Source of the DNA: Candidatus Melainabacteria bacterium
Lineage (GTDB): Bacteria > Actinomycetota > Actinomycetes > Mycobacteriales > Pseudonocardiaceae
Reading direction: 5' to 3'
Assembly: GCA_903970565.1 (NCBI GenBank)
Contig: CAJCJE010000004.1
Span: forward strand, 1 to 5,983
DNA: 5,983 nucleotides
Shown one piece after another: positions 5,051 to 5,983 of the stretch (position 1 is the first letter of the stretch; every line of letters begins with the position of its first letter). The translations under genes and the position numbers were made by a program. Below the pieces are notes generated by a model. It saw only the letters and a list, made by a program, of their open reading frames with translations, had not been told where the DNA came from and ran no database searches.

Positions 5051-5983
5051 GTGATCGGGGAAACGCTGGCCGATGACGAACTGACCGAGGTGGCCACACT
5101 ACCGGCGCGGCAACAGCCGGAATGGGGTGAGGAATGGCTCGTCGACAAGGTGCGTGCGGACCTCGCGGAGCTGCCCGGCCTGGTCACCTGGGACGAGGTC
5201 AGGTCGCTGCGCCGCACGCTCGCGGAGGTCGCCGCGGGCCGGATGCAGGTGATCCAGGCCGGTGACTGCGCGGAGGACCCGGCCGAGTGCGTACCGGATG
5301 CGCTCAGCGGCAAGCTGGGTGTGCTCGACGCGATCAGTGGCGTCATGCGGGTCAATTCGCGTCTGCCCGTGGTGCGCGTCGGCCGGTTCGCCGGACAGTT
5401 CGCCAAACCGCGTTCCACACCAACGGAGTTGGTCGGCGGCATCGAGTTGCCCGTGTTTCGCGGCCACCTGGTCAACGATCCCAGGCCGGACCGAGCCGCC
5501 CGCCAACCAGACCCGTTGCGGATGCTCGACTGCTATCGCGCCGCCCGCGACGCGATGGATTTCCTGCGCGGGCGCGGCGGAACCTGGACACCGGCCCCGG
5601 ACCCCGCTGTCTGGACCAGCCATGAGGCACTGGTACTCGACTACGAACTGCCACTGGTCCGCAGGTCGTCGGACGGCAGGCTGCTGCTGACCTCCACGCA
5701 CTGGCCGTGGGTCGGCGAACGTACCCGTCAGCTCGACGGCGCGCACGTCGCACTGCTGGCCGGCGTCAGCAACCCGGTCGCCTGCAAGGTCGGCCCGGGG
5801 ATGACCTCGGCAGAACTGGCAGGGCTGTGCGAGCGGCTGGACCCCGACCGGGTTCCGGGGAGGCTCACCCTGATCTCGCGCACCGGCGCGGCCGGGGTGA
5901 CCGAGATACTGCCACCGTTGGTGGCGGCCGTGCGCGCCGAGGGACATCCGGTGATCTGGCTGTGCGATCCGATGCACGGCAAC
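5051..5983 (+). CDS. phzC: Class II DAHP synthase, PhzC-like (N-terminal 311 residues, runs off right edge)
   Basis: This enzyme condenses phosphoenolpyruvate with erythrose-4-phosphate to DAHP, the first step of the shikimate pathway. I translated 311 residues from the GTG at 5051; the frame is open to the last base, so perhaps 80-100 residues are missing. Motifs are QQPEWG at 21-26, VIQAGDCAE at 67-75 (metal ligand C73), VVRVGRFAGQFAKPRS at 107-122, FRGHLVND at 136-143, WTSHEALVLDYELPL at 188-202, STHWPWVGERTRQLDGAHVALL at 215-236, NPVACKVGPGM at 241-251, LISRTGA at 274-280 and WLCDPMHGN at 303-311 (metal ligand H309). The remaining two metal ligands lie beyond the window. QQPEWG, TSHEALVLDYELPL and STHWPWVGERTRQL closely recall PhzC. 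The segment between YRAARDAMDFLRGRG and WTSHE is very short compared with the housekeeping Mycobacterium tuberculosis type, as in type IIB enzymes. It likely boosts chorismate supply for PhzE. Confidence 0.92.
   Translation, partial: MIGETLADDELTEVATLPARQQPEWGEEWLVDKVRADLAELPGLVTWDEVRSLRRTLAEVAAGRMQVIQAGDCAEDPAECVPDALSGKLGVLDAISGVMRVNSRLPVVRVGRFAGQFAKPRSTPTELVGGIELPVFRGHLVNDPRPDRAARQPDPLRMLDCYRAARDAMDFLRGRGGTWTPAPDPAVWTSHEALVLDYELPLVRRSSDGRLLLTSTHWPWVGERTRQLDGAHVALLAGVSNPVACKVGPGMTSAELAGLCERLDPDRVPGRLTLISRTGAAGVTEILPPLVAAVRAEGHPVIWLCDPMHGN

Noticed and set aside
5099..5977. A 292-codon open frame on the minus strand opposite the DAHP synthase
   Set aside because: It is antisense to a clear class II DAHP synthase, with shadow-type composition and no motifs.
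1..5983. tRNA, rRNA, CRISPR array, insertion sequence or attachment site
   Set aside because: Coding sequence fills almost all of the window; neither intergenic region shows a cloverleaf, a spaced repeat array or transposase-type ends.

Overview
The window is GC-rich and bacterial, with GTG starts on three of the five genes and the G/C third-position bias of an actinomycete. A Pseudonocardiales- or Streptomyces-like host is a guess, because no rRNA or other marker gene is present. It looks like part of a secondary-metabolite cluster that feeds on the shikimate pathway through the phenazine-type branch. There are five genes in two divergent arms, and two run off the window edges.

Left arm (minus strand, read from about 3.55 kb down to 1): a PhzE-type 2-amino-2-deoxyisochorismate (ADIC) synthase fused to its glutamine amidotransferase, then an ATP-grasp carboxylate-amine ligase resembling the PGM1 peptide-ligase group, then the first 103 codons of a major-facilitator transporter. 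Gaps of 27 and 15 bases, each holding a Shine-Dalgarno site, suggest a single transcript.

Right arm (plus strand): a short-form malic enzyme, a 150-base gap, and the first 311 codons of a class II DAHP synthase of the short PhzC-like type. PhzC-type DAHP synthase commits PEP and erythrose-4-phosphate to the shikimate pathway. PhzE converts the resulting chorismate to ADIC. The usual next enzyme, PhzD isochorismatase, is not in the window but may lie beyond the right edge. The ATP-grasp ligase and transporter suggest that the aromatic or dihydroaromatic acid is coupled to an amine or peptide and exported. The end product cannot be read from this window: a phenazine, a 3-hydroxyanthranilate derivative or a dihydro-hydroxyanthranilate conjugate would all fit.

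The most notable non-coding signal is a 17-base dyad motif (CTAC-N8-GTAG core, exact shared half ACGAGTAGT). It occurs upstream of the malic enzyme and again upstream of the DAHP synthase, 23 bases before a weak TAC--T -10-like hexamer in both cases. A degenerate third copy lies 42 bases from the first, on the phzE side of the divergent promoter. This suggests one pathway regulator controls all three transcription units, including the malic enzyme, which would otherwise look like a housekeeping gene.
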